Positions 48,484 through 57,636 are shown, numbered from the stretch's first letter. The stretch: DNA of 64,000 nt from Oxalobacteraceae bacterium (GCA_900299005.1 OMID01000060.1:19790-83789), one strand, 5' to 3'. The notes: generated by a model from the letters alone, not told the origin. Made by a program: numbers and translations.

Positions 48484-49533
48484 TCAGTCAGCGGTTCCCG
48501 CAGCGAGCCGTTCAAGGCCTGCTGCCAGCGCCCGGTGAAAACGTTCCGGATCCTGCATCTGAGGCGCATGGCCAAGATCGGGGAACACGATCAGATCGGC
48601 GTGGGGAATCGCGGCGCCAGCGCGGCGGGCGAGCTCGGCGTAATGACCCAGGCGAGGGCGCACCTCGGGCGGTGCGAGGTCTTTTCCGATGGCGGTGTTG
48701 TCTTTCTCGCCGATCAGCAGCAACACGGGCATGCGCAGCCTGCCGAATTCATAGAGCACAGGTTGGTTGAAGATCATGTCGTACACCAGCGCTGAATGCC
48801 ATGCAACGAGATGGCCTCCGGGTCCCCGAAACATCCCGGCGAGCATCTGCACCCAGATCTCATACTCGTCTCGCCATTCATTCACATAATAGGTGGTGCG
48901 CTCATAGTTGCGAATGCGCTCATCCGAGACCTGCAGCTCGCGCGCATACCACTGGTCAATCGTCGGTGAGGGTACTCCCTCGGATTTCCAGTCCTCCAGA
49001 CCAATGGGGTTGACCATCACCAGTTGCTCGACTTGCTCGGGAAACATGAGTGCGTAGCGTGTGGCCAGCATGCCGCCCGTGGAGTGACCCATGAGGGTGA
49101 CTTGTTTTATGCCCAGTGTGGCCAGGAGGCTGCGCGTATTATGCGCAAGCTGCTGAAAACTGTACTGATAGGTAGGTGGCTTGCTCGATTTGCAGAACCC
49201 GATTTGATCGATGGCGATCACACGAAAACCTCGCTGCGAGAGGAAGCGCATGGTGGCTTCCCAAGTCGCGCCGCAAAAATTCTTGCCATGCATGAGCACG
49301 ATGATGCGGCCATTGGGCTTCTCTGCAGGCACATCCATATAGGCCATCTGTACCGACTGGCGCTGGGACTCGAAGACAAAGCGTTTCAGGGGGAAGGGAT
49401 AAGCGAATCCTTCCAGCTCGGGTCCGTAGATGACCGGTTCGGCGGCATACCCAGTGCTGCTCATCGTTAGCGCCATCAATGCGGTGATCAAGACGCGACT
49501 CAGCGATGAGCTCAGGGAAAGCTTGGTTGTCAT
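48484..49533 (-). CDS. Exported alpha/beta hydrolase
   Basis: 'VLMHGKNFCGATWEATMRFLSQRGFRVIAIDQIGFCKSSKP', 'VTLMGHSTGGMLATRYALMFP'. Confidence 0.85.
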   Translation of the reverse strand: MTTKLSLSSSLSRVLITALMALTMSSTGYAAEPVIYGPELEGFAYPFPLKRFVFESQRQSVQMAYMDVPAEKPNGRIIVLMHGKNFCGATWEATMRFLSQRGFRVIAIDQIGFCKSSKPPTYQYSFQQLAHNTRSLLATLGIKQVTLMGHSTGGMLATRYALMFPEQVEQLVMVNPIGLEDWKSEGVPSPTIDQWYARELQVSDERIRNYERTTYYVNEWRDEYEIWVQMLAGMFRGPGGHLVAWHSALVYDMIFNQPVLYEFGRLRMPVLLLIGEKDNTAIGKDLAPPEVRPRLGHYAELARRAGAAIPHADLIVFPDLGHAPQMQDPERFHRALAAGLERLAAGTAD

Positions 49534-49700
49534 AGTCTTTTATTTTGTCTATTTGTGGCGCATACGTTGAACATGACAATGGCAGCACATAACAAAGGAT
49601 CAGAGCAATCACGATCGCATCAGAACAATCCGTACTCAAACGGTGCCTGCGCAAGGCAACGCTGATTACGAGATTGTCTCGGGGTTACGGCTACTTCTGG

Positions 49701-50234
49701 CTACTTGCGGCTTTGTGCGACGCATTGCAAGGTTCGATGCCAGAACATCGCTCCTGATCCGCCATATTCTTCAGGGAGTATTAGCATGCTCAGGTGAATG
49801 GCTTCCAGTTCTTTCATGCGGTGGTAGTTCATTAACCCACGACGCTCCAGCTCGATGTAGGACGCGCAATTCGCCTCGATTTCGCTCAGGCTGGGTTGTT
49901 GCGCATGAGCGCATTCATGGAAATAAACGAAGTCCCAGATGGCCGGAGTGCCTTTGGAGGTGCGCTTGTGCGCTTCCGCATCTATGATGATCGTTGGCCA
50001 GCCCTCGGCGTTCATTCGCATCACGGCCACTGCTCGGCCCAGCTCCGGGTTGCGATCATTACTGTTTTCGTAGGCGTTCCAGATCTCGGTAGCAATGCCC
50101 GAAACACCCTCGTGCATAAAGTGGCATTGTGCCTCCTCGCCGTTCGACAAGACGAAAGCGCCTGCGGGCAGGGTCGAAATCGTGAGCACGAAAGCCACCA
50201 GCCACGTTCTCAGGCGCTGAATCAATATCCTCAT
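49701..50234 (-). CDS. Exported protein with HExxH-type motif
   Basis: 'DFVYFHECAHAQQPSLSEIEANCASYIELERRGLM'. Confidence 0.6.
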   Translation of the reverse strand: MRILIQRLRTWLVAFVLTISTLPAGAFVLSNGEEAQCHFMHEGVSGIATEIWNAYENSNDRNPELGRAVAVMRMNAEGWPTIIIDAEAHKRTSKGTPAIWDFVYFHECAHAQQPSLSEIEANCASYIELERRGLMNYHRMKELEAIHLSMLILPEEYGGSGAMFWHRTLQCVAQSRK

Positions 50235-50282
50235 CGGCAAACCCCCGCATGACAGTACTCGGGATTATGCAGAGAAAAGAAT

Positions 50283-50312
50283 AAAAAAAACCCGCCGAGT
50301 TGGCGGGTTTTT
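50283..50312 (-). terminator. Rho-independent terminator of the PQQ-ADH3 operon
   Basis: AAAACCCGCC-AACTC-GGCGGGTTTT on the minus strand. Confidence 0.85.
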
Positions 50313-50337
50313 AAGGCCTTGCGTATTACTGTTTTAC

Positions 50338-52074
50338 TTATTTTTCCAGTTTGAACACCATGATGGTGCCGCCCTGCGGGACGAGGGTGACGTTGCCTTC
50401 CAGCGCGTCGATGCCGTTTTGCATACGCTGAGCATCGATACCCCAGCCGGCCTGCACCGCGATGTACTGCACGCCATTCACCTCGTAGGACGAGGGCACG
50501 GCGGTCACGCCAGAGGGCATGTTGTACTGCCAGAGTACCTTGCCGTTGGTGGCATCGAAGGCACGGAAAACACGGTCATTCGTGCCGCCGGTGAAGACGA
50601 GATTACCCGCAGTAGTCAGCAGCGGAGCCCAGATCGGACGATCGAACTTGTGTACCCAGGCCAGCTTGCCGGTGTTCAGATCCCATGCCTGCAATTCACC
50701 AATGGTGCTTGGCTTCTTGCCGTCCTGGTAGCGCAGGCTACCCAAGACGCCGTCGATCGGGTAACCGATGTAGAGGTCGCCTTTTTTGTAGGTGATCTCA
50801 TCGGCTTTGGGCAGCTCAGAGCAGAGGTTGTTGTTTGCAGGGATGTAGAACAGCTTGGTCTTCGGATTCCAAGCCTCTGGTGGCCAGTCCTTGCCACCCC
50901 ACAGCGAGGGGCAGAAGTTCACGGCCTTGCCCATGCCCGGCGTGTGAGCCTTGTTGTAGCTGGGGCGACCTGTCTTTTTATCAATGCTGGTGAAGACATC
51001 ATTCTTCACATAAGGAACCGCATTCACATAGTCGATCTGGCCACTCTTCTGGCGATCAAGCATCCAGAGATAGCCGTTACGGCCTGCGTGAACCGCACCA
51101 CGCACTTTCTTGCCATTGATTTCGGTATCCATCAGGATCGGTGCACTGACCTCATCCCAGTCCCAGGCATCGTTGTGATGGTACTGATGGTGACCTTTGA
51201 TCTTGCCGGAGTCGACGTCCAGTGCAACCACCGAGGTGCTGTACAGATTGTCGCCAACACGACCTTCGGTCGGCCAGGGAGCCGGATTGCCCGTGCCCCA
51301 GTAGGCGATGTTGTTTGCCGAATCATACGTGCCGGTGATCCAGACGCTGGCGCCACCATGCAGGTGGGTGTTGCCCGGCCATGTGTCACCACCTGGCTCG
51401 CCGGGAGCCGCAGTCATGAATGTGCGCCAAGCTTCTTTGCCCGTGTTGGCGTCAAAGGCCGCCACGAAACCACGCATACCGGTCTCGCCGCCGGATGAAC
51501 CTACCAGAATCTTGCCCTTGGCAGCCAGTGGCGCCAGCGTGATGTAGGAGAGTGCCTTGACATCACCCACGGTAGCATCCCACACGACTTTACCGGTCAC
51601 GGCGTCGAGTGCGATCAGATGAGAGTCGACGGTTGCCACGAAGACTTTGTCACCATACAGCGCAACGCCACGGTTGGTGTTGTGCAGCATGAGCAGATCG
51701 GCAGGAATTTCTTTCTTGTAGCGCCAGATTTCCTGACCTGTGACCGCGTTCAGTGCGATGACTTGCGCATTCGGCGTCGTCACGTACATGTAGCCGTTGT
51801 TGACGATCGGAGGCGATTGATGCCCCTCGGTGACGCCAGTGGCCGAGGACCAGGCCAAGGACAGCTTGCCGACGTTTTTGCTGTTGATTTTCGCCAGAGC
51901 GCTGTAGCCCCAGCCCTCGTAGTTACCACGGTACATGAGCCAGTTGCTCGGCTCAGGGTTTTGCAGTCTTGCATCAGTAACTGGGGAGTAGGGGCCCAGC
52001 TTATCGCCAGCATGAGCCATAACTGCGGTGGCGCTGACGAGTGCTAGCGTCAATTTTTTTAATGTGTGACTCAT
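50338..52074 (-). CDS. PQQ-dependent alcohol dehydrogenase 3, lanthanide-type motif, no vicinal Cys pair
   Basis: 'GSSGGETGMRGFVAAFD', 'GTGNPAPWP', 'NDAWDWDEV'; canonical CC position reads LLMLHNTNRG. Confidence 0.92.
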   Translation of the reverse strand: MSHTLKKLTLALVSATAVMAHAGDKLGPYSPVTDARLQNPEPSNWLMYRGNYEGWGYSALAKINSKNVGKLSLAWSSATGVTEGHQSPPIVNNGYMYVTTPNAQVIALNAVTGQEIWRYKKEIPADLLMLHNTNRGVALYGDKVFVATVDSHLIALDAVTGKVVWDATVGDVKALSYITLAPLAAKGKILVGSSGGETGMRGFVAAFDANTGKEAWRTFMTAAPGEPGGDTWPGNTHLHGGASVWITGTYDSANNIAYWGTGNPAPWPTEGRVGDNLYSTSVVALDVDSGKIKGHHQYHHNDAWDWDEVSAPILMDTEINGKKVRGAVHAGRNGYLWMLDRQKSGQIDYVNAVPYVKNDVFTSIDKKTGRPSYNKAHTPGMGKAVNFCPSLWGGKDWPPEAWNPKTKLFYIPANNNLCSELPKADEITYKKGDLYIGYPIDGVLGSLRYQDGKKPSTIGELQAWDLNTGKLAWVHKFDRPIWAPLLTTAGNLVFTGGTNDRVFRAFDATNGKVLWQYNMPSGVTAVPSSYEVNGVQYIAVQAGWGIDAQRMQNGIDALEGNVTLVPQGGTIMVFKLEK

Positions 52075-52116
52075 CGATCTTGTCTCCTTAATGACGGGTT
52101 TCTTGTGAAGCGTGTG

Positions 52117-52704
52117 TTACTCCCCCGGCTTCACAGGGGGTGCTGCGATAGCTAGAAACTCTCCCTCCAACGTCAGGGGAATTGCTGGCAATGGGCTTGG
52201 AGCCGGACCACTGACCACTTTGGCTCCATCGAATAAATTGAATTTGGACGCATGGCAGTAGCACGCCAGCACGCTTTCTTTCGACATCCATGTCTTTACA
52301 TCGCAACCCTGGTGCGTGCAGATGCCGGAATAGGCAACGACACCCGACGCGGAGCGCGCGCGGGTCTCGGGGGTCATCTGATCTTCGGGCAGTCGAACCA
52401 GCACGATCTTGTTGAGTCGTGATTCATTCTTGGGCGTGCCGGTCTTGGGATCAAAGGGGAATGCCAGGAAGGGCTTGGCAACGGCCAGATCGGCCACCCG
52501 CAGCGGCGTGAAATTTGCCTCGGCATCGGCATCCACCAGCAGCGTGGGGGAGGTCTGGGCAAACGACTCGGTGGATACGAAAGGCATAGGGGCCACCAGG
52601 CTGGTGGCAACGAGATTCATGACACGTCGGCGATCCGCATCGACCCCGCGGTCAGTTTTTTTGCACCCGCAACCGGCGGGGATGGCGCAGTCTTGATTTT
52701 TCAT
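52117..52704 (-). CDS. Exported Rieske [2Fe-2S] protein, co-directional with PQQ-ADH3
   Basis: 'GICTHQGCDVKTW...LACYCHASKFNLFDGAKVVSGPAPSPLP'. Confidence 0.85.
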   Translation of the reverse strand: MKNQDCAIPAGCGCKKTDRGVDADRRRVMNLVATSLVAPMPFVSTESFAQTSPTLLVDADAEANFTPLRVADLAVAKPFLAFPFDPKTGTPKNESRLNKIVLVRLPEDQMTPETRARSASGVVAYSGICTHQGCDVKTWMSKESVLACYCHASKFNLFDGAKVVSGPAPSPLPAIPLTLEGEFLAIAAPPVKPGE

Positions 52705-52792
52705 GAGTCTGTAGCTTATTTAACAAACTGACATTATTCACGGTGGGTTCGGTGTCCCTGTTTCCCGCCATTTTCCTCGCCTTACAGCATTC

Positions 52793-52819
52793 GGAATTCT
52801 GAATTCATTGTCAGTATAA
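52793..52819 (-). promoter_or_regulatory. Putative operator/promoter of the Rieske-PQQ-ADH3 operon (TATACT followed by TGAATTCAG)
   Basis: Minus strand TTATACTGACAATGAATTCAGAATTCC; shares TGAATTCAG with the two better operators. Confidence 0.35.
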
Positions 52820-52979
52820 CGAAAGTTTCGCGTATCGGTAAAGGGGTCTCATGACTAAAATTCCGGCGCGAAATGGCCAGGGTGGAACATTAATTTCTTT
52901 AAATTAATCATGGGCTTAATGGATTTTGGCGATACTTTCAGAAGAGCAATGCTGCGTATGGGCGTCACAGCCGCGCTTA

Positions 52980-54554
52980 TCAGGCCATCTGCAAACTATT
53001 CGCCTCGTCAACGAATCGATTTTTCAGGTGACGATGAACGATCTTCCCGGTTGCGGTTCTAGGCATGTCCTGATCAGCGATAAAGCTCACCCGGCTCGGG
53101 CACTTGAAGCCGGCCAGACGCTCACGGCACCATTGGCGAATCTCGGCCTCTGTCGCCTGCTCACCCTCATGCAGCACGATCACGGCGTGCACACTCTCGC
53201 CCCATTTTTCGTGCGGCATGCCGATGACAGCGACATCTTTTACTGAGGGATGCGCGCCGATGGCACCCTCGACTTCGGAGGGATACACATTTTCGCCACC
53301 GCTGATGATCATGTTGCTCTTGCGGTCGACTAACCAGATGTAGCCATCTTCATCGCGGCAGGCCATGTCGCCGACCGAGCACCAGCCACCATCAAACGAT
53401 TCGGCCGTTTTTTCCGGATTTTTCCAGTAACCATCGAACACGTAGGGCGTGCGCGAAAACAGCTCGCCGACTTCGCCATCGGCGACTTCCTCGCGCTGCT
53501 CGTTCAAAATGCGGATGTTGCCGCTGCCCGACCATTCGCGTCCCACAGAACCGAGTTTGGTCAGCTGTTCATCAGGACGCAGAAGCGTGACCCAGCCAGC
53601 CTCGGTGGAGCCGTACAGTTCATACAGGCGGCCGTTCTTGAAGTAATCAAGTATCGCTAGCTTGGTATCTCTGCGCGCAGGTGCCGACGAGACAAGCAAT
53701 CTGCCGACCGAGCTGACGTCGTATTTACGTTTGACCTCTTCCGGTAGCGACAGCAGCATGATGTAGTGCGTGGGCACCAGCGAGGTGAATGTGACTTTCT
53801 CCTGCGAGAGCGTTGCGAGCAAAGCCTCGGGATCAAAACTGCGACGATCATCAATGATGCAGGCAGCGCCCAAATGAATGAAGGTTGTGGCGAAGTACAG
53901 CGAATTCGCATGGCACATCGGCATCACCAGCAGACCGGTATCATCTTTGCTGAATCCCATCTCCAGCGCCGTGGCCAGCGCGATCAGGTAGCTGCCCTGA
54001 TGATTGCGGATGGCACCCTTCGGTTTGCCCGTGGTGCCCGAGGTGTACATCAGAGCGCACATGCTTTCCGGATCGGCCGCGCTGAATACCCGCGACGGGT
54101 CTCCGCGACTAATCAGGGTTTCATAGTCGAGCCAGCCATCGTGGGGCGCATCGCCGAGCACGAAGTGTCTTCCGGCAGGAAGCCTCAACTCCGTTTTCTG
54201 CGCATCAAGCGTCTCGCAGAACTCGGCGCCTGCAATCACCGCGCCGACTTCGGCATTGTTGAGTATGTAGGCAATCTCGGGGCCGGTGAGGCGGAAATTG
54301 ACCGGTACCGCGACCAGTCCGGCGCGCGCCAGCGCTACATAAATCTCCATCCATTCGAGGCAGTTGTAGGCGAGCAGCCCGACCCGGTCGCCAGTTTTCA
54401 GACCAGCGCCGAGCAAGCCATCGGCCAGTCGGCTTGCGCGCTCATTCCACTGAGAATAATTCAGTGATCTGCGCGAATCACGCGCGCCGAGTTTCGTGGG
54501 CATCAGCCGGGCATGGGTGGCGATGGCATCGGAGAGTGTAAGGAATTGGCTCAT
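52980..54554 (-). CDS. AMP-dependent acyl-CoA synthetase/ligase
   Basis: 'CALMYTSGTTGKPKGAIRNHQ', 'LYELYGSTEAGWVTLL', 'GWCSVGDMACRDEDGYIWLVDRKSNMIISGGENVYPSEVE'. Confidence 0.92.
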   Translation of the reverse strand: MSQFLTLSDAIATHARLMPTKLGARDSRRSLNYSQWNERASRLADGLLGAGLKTGDRVGLLAYNCLEWMEIYVALARAGLVAVPVNFRLTGPEIAYILNNAEVGAVIAGAEFCETLDAQKTELRLPAGRHFVLGDAPHDGWLDYETLISRGDPSRVFSAADPESMCALMYTSGTTGKPKGAIRNHQGSYLIALATALEMGFSKDDTGLLVMPMCHANSLYFATTFIHLGAACIIDDRRSFDPEALLATLSQEKVTFTSLVPTHYIMLLSLPEEVKRKYDVSSVGRLLVSSAPARRDTKLAILDYFKNGRLYELYGSTEAGWVTLLRPDEQLTKLGSVGREWSGSGNIRILNEQREEVADGEVGELFSRTPYVFDGYWKNPEKTAESFDGGWCSVGDMACRDEDGYIWLVDRKSNMIISGGENVYPSEVEGAIGAHPSVKDVAVIGMPHEKWGESVHAVIVLHEGEQATEAEIRQWCRERLAGFKCPSRVSFIADQDMPRTATGKIVHRHLKNRFVDEANSLQMA

Positions 54555-54639
54555 AGTGTCAAAAAGAAACTGTTTTTCACCTGCGGATTTCCGCGTCCAG
54601 AAAACTCGTTATGCGGCCGAAAAAATAAAAACTGCATAT

Positions 54640-54661
54640 TGAATACTGAATTCAGAGTGCA
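54640..54661. promoter_or_regulatory. Putative GntR operator TGAATACTGAATTCAGAGTGCA between the ligase and ThDP-enzyme genes
   Basis: 19 of 22 positions identical to the perfect palindrome at 57464..57485; beside AGTATACT (54667..54674). Confidence 0.55.
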
Positions 54662-54795
54662 ATTCTAGTATACTTCGTTTCAAGCCAATACAAAATTTTT
54701 TCAGCAAAGGTCGCCAGAGGCCAGGTCAGCCAGGATGTCAGCCATTGTGGCGCCAACATCCGGGGTCCTCGGCTGAACAACCAGGAGTGAGCGCC

Positions 54796-56520
54796 ATGTC
54801 CGCACCCGAAATACACGAACAATCCGTCGCAGCCTTGATTGCCCGCTACCTGAAAAGCCAGGGCGTCAAGCGCGTTTATGGCCTGTGCGGCGGCCACGTC
54901 ATGCCGATCTGGATGCGCCTCGATGCCGAGGGCATTCAAATCATCGATGTGCGGGACGAGCGCGCAGCCGTCTATATGGCCCATGCAGAGGCCGACCTGA
55001 GCGGCGGGCTGGGCGTGGCGCTAGTGACTGCCGGCCCTGGCGTGACGAATGCGATCACCGGCATCGCTAATGCCCACGTGTCTCGCGCGCCCGTCCTGGT
55101 GTTGTCGGGCTTACCGCCCATGCCCCAGGAGAACCGCGGCGCGCTGCAGGATATCGTTCACACCGATATGGTTCGCAGTATTACTCGCTACGCACGCACG
55201 GTTCGTCATGCTGACCTCGCGCTGCAAGAGATTGATGAGGCGGTGTCGCGCGCGCTCGGACAAGGCGGAGAGCCGGGTCCTGTGTATCTGGATTTCCCCG
55301 TTGATGTGGTGCGTGCGCATGTGAGCGCTGCCATGCAAATGCCCGAGCGCTTCGCCTCGCGTGAGACCATGGAGATGGCCCCCCATCCTGAAGCTGTCCG
55401 CGCAGCGGTCGAGTTGCTGTGGACAGCCAAGCGGCCACTGGTGATCTCCGGTCGCGGCGCTAAAGGCGCGGACAAAGCATTGTGTGAACTCCTCTCGCGC
55501 CTGGGCGCTGCCTATCTGGATACTGGCGAGAGCAAAGGTCTGGTGCCCGAAAGTCATCCCAGCGTCGTGGCCGCAATGCGTGGCACGGTGATGCAGCAGG
55601 CCGATGTGGTGCTCACGATCGGACGTCGTCTGGATTTCCAGCTTGCCTACGGCTCTCCCTCCGTGTTTGGCGATGCAAAGTTCATCCGTATTGCCGACTG
55701 CGCGGCCGAACTTCGAGACAACCGTCGCGGTGCCGTCGAAATACTCGCCACTGGCAAGCTTGCTTTGCAGGCGATCCTGGCAGAGGCGGGTGAGCGCCCA
55801 TCTGCGGTGGATGACACTTGGACGACAGGTCTTCGCGCGAAACATCTGGAACGTTCGACAAAACTCGTCAATAGCATGCGTGATGCTGCCCCCGGCAGCG
55901 ACGGTCTGATGCATCCCAATCGGGTACTCGCTGCTCTGCGCGATGCCTTGCCTGAAGATTCAGTCGTGGTTGCGGATGGTGGCGATTTTCTCAGCTTTGC
56001 ACGCGTGGGTCTGCCCGCTTCGACCTATCTCGATCCGGGCTCGTTAGGCTGCATCGGCGTGGGTACACCCTTTGGTGTGGCGGCGAGTCTTGTCTGTCCC
56101 GAGAAAACGGTCGTCGTGGCAACTGGTGATGGCGCATTCGGCTTCAATGCCATGGAGTTGGATACAGCAGCAAGACACAAAGCGCCCGTACTCGTTGTGG
56201 TGGCAAACAATGGCTCGTGGGCGATTGAAGTGCGCGATCAGCAGGAAAGCCATGGCAAAGTCGTTGGAACGCGATTGCAGTTTTCAGATCACGCGGCAAT
56301 GGCCAGAGCGTTTGGTTTATATGCCGAAAGAGTAGAGCGCGCAGAAGATCTTGAGGGTGCAATAGAGCGTGCCATGGCCAATCGTCCGGCGCTGCTGGAT
56401 GTGCTGGTCACCCCCGAAGCCGTGTCCTCCGATGCGAAGTCGGGTCTCGCCTGGGTCCCGGATTTGCAACCTTTGTCCGCATGGGATGAGGCTGAGCAGC
56501 GCTGGCGGTCAAGCGTCTGA
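54796..56520 (+). CDS. Thiamine-diphosphate enzyme, acetolactate-synthase/2-hydroxyacyl-CoA lyase-like
   Basis: 'RDERAAVYMAHAEADLSGGLGVALVTAGPGVTNAITGIANAH', 'VATGDGAFGFNAMELDTAARHKAPVLVVVANN'. Confidence 0.85.
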   Translation: MSAPEIHEQSVAALIARYLKSQGVKRVYGLCGGHVMPIWMRLDAEGIQIIDVRDERAAVYMAHAEADLSGGLGVALVTAGPGVTNAITGIANAHVSRAPVLVLSGLPPMPQENRGALQDIVHTDMVRSITRYARTVRHADLALQEIDEAVSRALGQGGEPGPVYLDFPVDVVRAHVSAAMQMPERFASRETMEMAPHPEAVRAAVELLWTAKRPLVISGRGAKGADKALCELLSRLGAAYLDTGESKGLVPESHPSVVAAMRGTVMQQADVVLTIGRRLDFQLAYGSPSVFGDAKFIRIADCAAELRDNRRGAVEILATGKLALQAILAEAGERPSAVDDTWTTGLRAKHLERSTKLVNSMRDAAPGSDGLMHPNRVLAALRDALPEDSVVVADGGDFLSFARVGLPASTYLDPGSLGCIGVGTPFGVAASLVCPEKTVVVATGDGAFGFNAMELDTAARHKAPVLVVVANNGSWAIEVRDQQESHGKVVGTRLQFSDHAAMARAFGLYAERVERAEDLEGAIERAMANRPALLDVLVTPEAVSSDAKSGLAWVPDLQPLSAWDEAEQRWRSSV

Positions 56521-56589
56521 TTCGCGTATGATTAAGCGTTACGGCGCTCACGTCATGGATACATTACAACGCCAAGAACATCTGTCCTG

Positions 56590-57267
56590 ATGAAAATCCT
56601 AGAAGCCCAACCCAAACTCGTGGAGCAAGTCCACAAAGCCATTCTCACGGAGATTGCCGAAGGTAAGCTGCGCCCGGGTGAGCGCATCATTCAGGAACAG
56701 ATCGCACAAGAGTTGGGTGTGTCACGCCAGCCGGTGCAGCAGGCCTTGGTCTTGCTGAAAAATCAGGGCGTGCTAAGCGATGCGCCGGGGCGCGGGCTGC
56801 AAGTCTCGTCCATGGACCCGACCTTCGTGCATCAAATGTACGACATGCGCGCTGTCATCGAAGGCCTGGCTTTCCGCAAGGCTGCGGAACATTTCACTGC
56901 GGATGCCAAAGCGCGCGGAGAGCAGCTGCTGGCAGCGGGTCGCGATGCGGTACGCCGAGATTCAGTGAGCGACATGATCAATGCGGACATGGCGTTTCAC
57001 AACTTCATCTACGAGCTTGCGGACAATCCGCTGATAGGTCCTGCGATGGAGGCGCAATGGGTAAATACCCAGCGCGTGATGGGGTCCGTCTTGCTGTCCG
57101 CTGACAAGCCGCGTGACATCTGGGACGAGCACGAGGCCATGTTCAAACTGGTCGCCAGTGGCGATGCGGCGCGCGCAGAGCAGGCGGCGCGCAAGCATAT
57201 TCAGGAAGCTGCCGACTTCATGATCCAGCGTCTGGGCGACTCGCAGGGCGACCAGGACGCCGCCTGA
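56590..57267 (+). CDS. GntR-family (FadR/FCD-type) regulator
   Basis: 'AEGKLRPGERIIQEQIAQELGVSRQPVQQALVLLKNQGVL' and FCD-like C-terminus. Confidence 0.88.
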   Translation: MKILEAQPKLVEQVHKAILTEIAEGKLRPGERIIQEQIAQELGVSRQPVQQALVLLKNQGVLSDAPGRGLQVSSMDPTFVHQMYDMRAVIEGLAFRKAAEHFTADAKARGEQLLAAGRDAVRRDSVSDMINADMAFHNFIYELADNPLIGPAMEAQWVNTQRVMGSVLLSADKPRDIWDEHEAMFKLVASGDAARAEQAARKHIQEAADFMIQRLGDSQGDQDAA

Positions 57268-57428
57268 CCCCGCCTGATCCTCCCCTTGACAAGCTTGGAC
57301 GGGTCGTTCGCCTGAGCTCAGTCAATTTTCAAGATGGCATCATTTTTGCAGAATTTTTCGATAATTGACGGCAATTTGTCGATAGTTAGCTGCATTTTCC
57401 CAAACCGCCATTATTGAAAAATCTTTGC

Positions 57429-57456
57429 TTGACAGGCGAAATCCAAACGCTATACC
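57429..57456 (+). promoter_or_regulatory. Sigma70-like promoter TTGACA-16-TATACC
   Basis: -35 57429..57434, -10 57451..57456. Confidence 0.65.
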
Positions 57457-57463
57457 CTTATAT

Positions 57464-57485
57464 TGAACTCTGAATTCAGAGTTCA
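57464..57485. promoter_or_regulatory. Perfect 22-bp palindromic operator TGAACTCTGAATTCAGAGTTCA
   Basis: Exact palindrome just after the -10 element. Confidence 0.75.
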
Positions 57486-57537
57486 TCATAGCTTGGCTTG
57501 CCGGCCAAGCGTTGTCAGATGAGTTTCCGCGTTGGGT

Positions 57538-57571
57538 TCGGGCCAGCCTTACGGGGCTGGCCCTTTTTTAA
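57538..57571 (+). terminator. Strong rho-independent terminator/attenuator upstream of the MFS gene
   Basis: GGGCCAGCC-TTACG-GGGCTGGCCCTTTTTTA. Confidence 0.85.
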
Positions 57572-57636
57572 TCCCTCCACTGAAAGTCGCATAAGAATAA
57601 TCACGCAGTCCCCATCAAGTACCGGGAGGAGCACCC

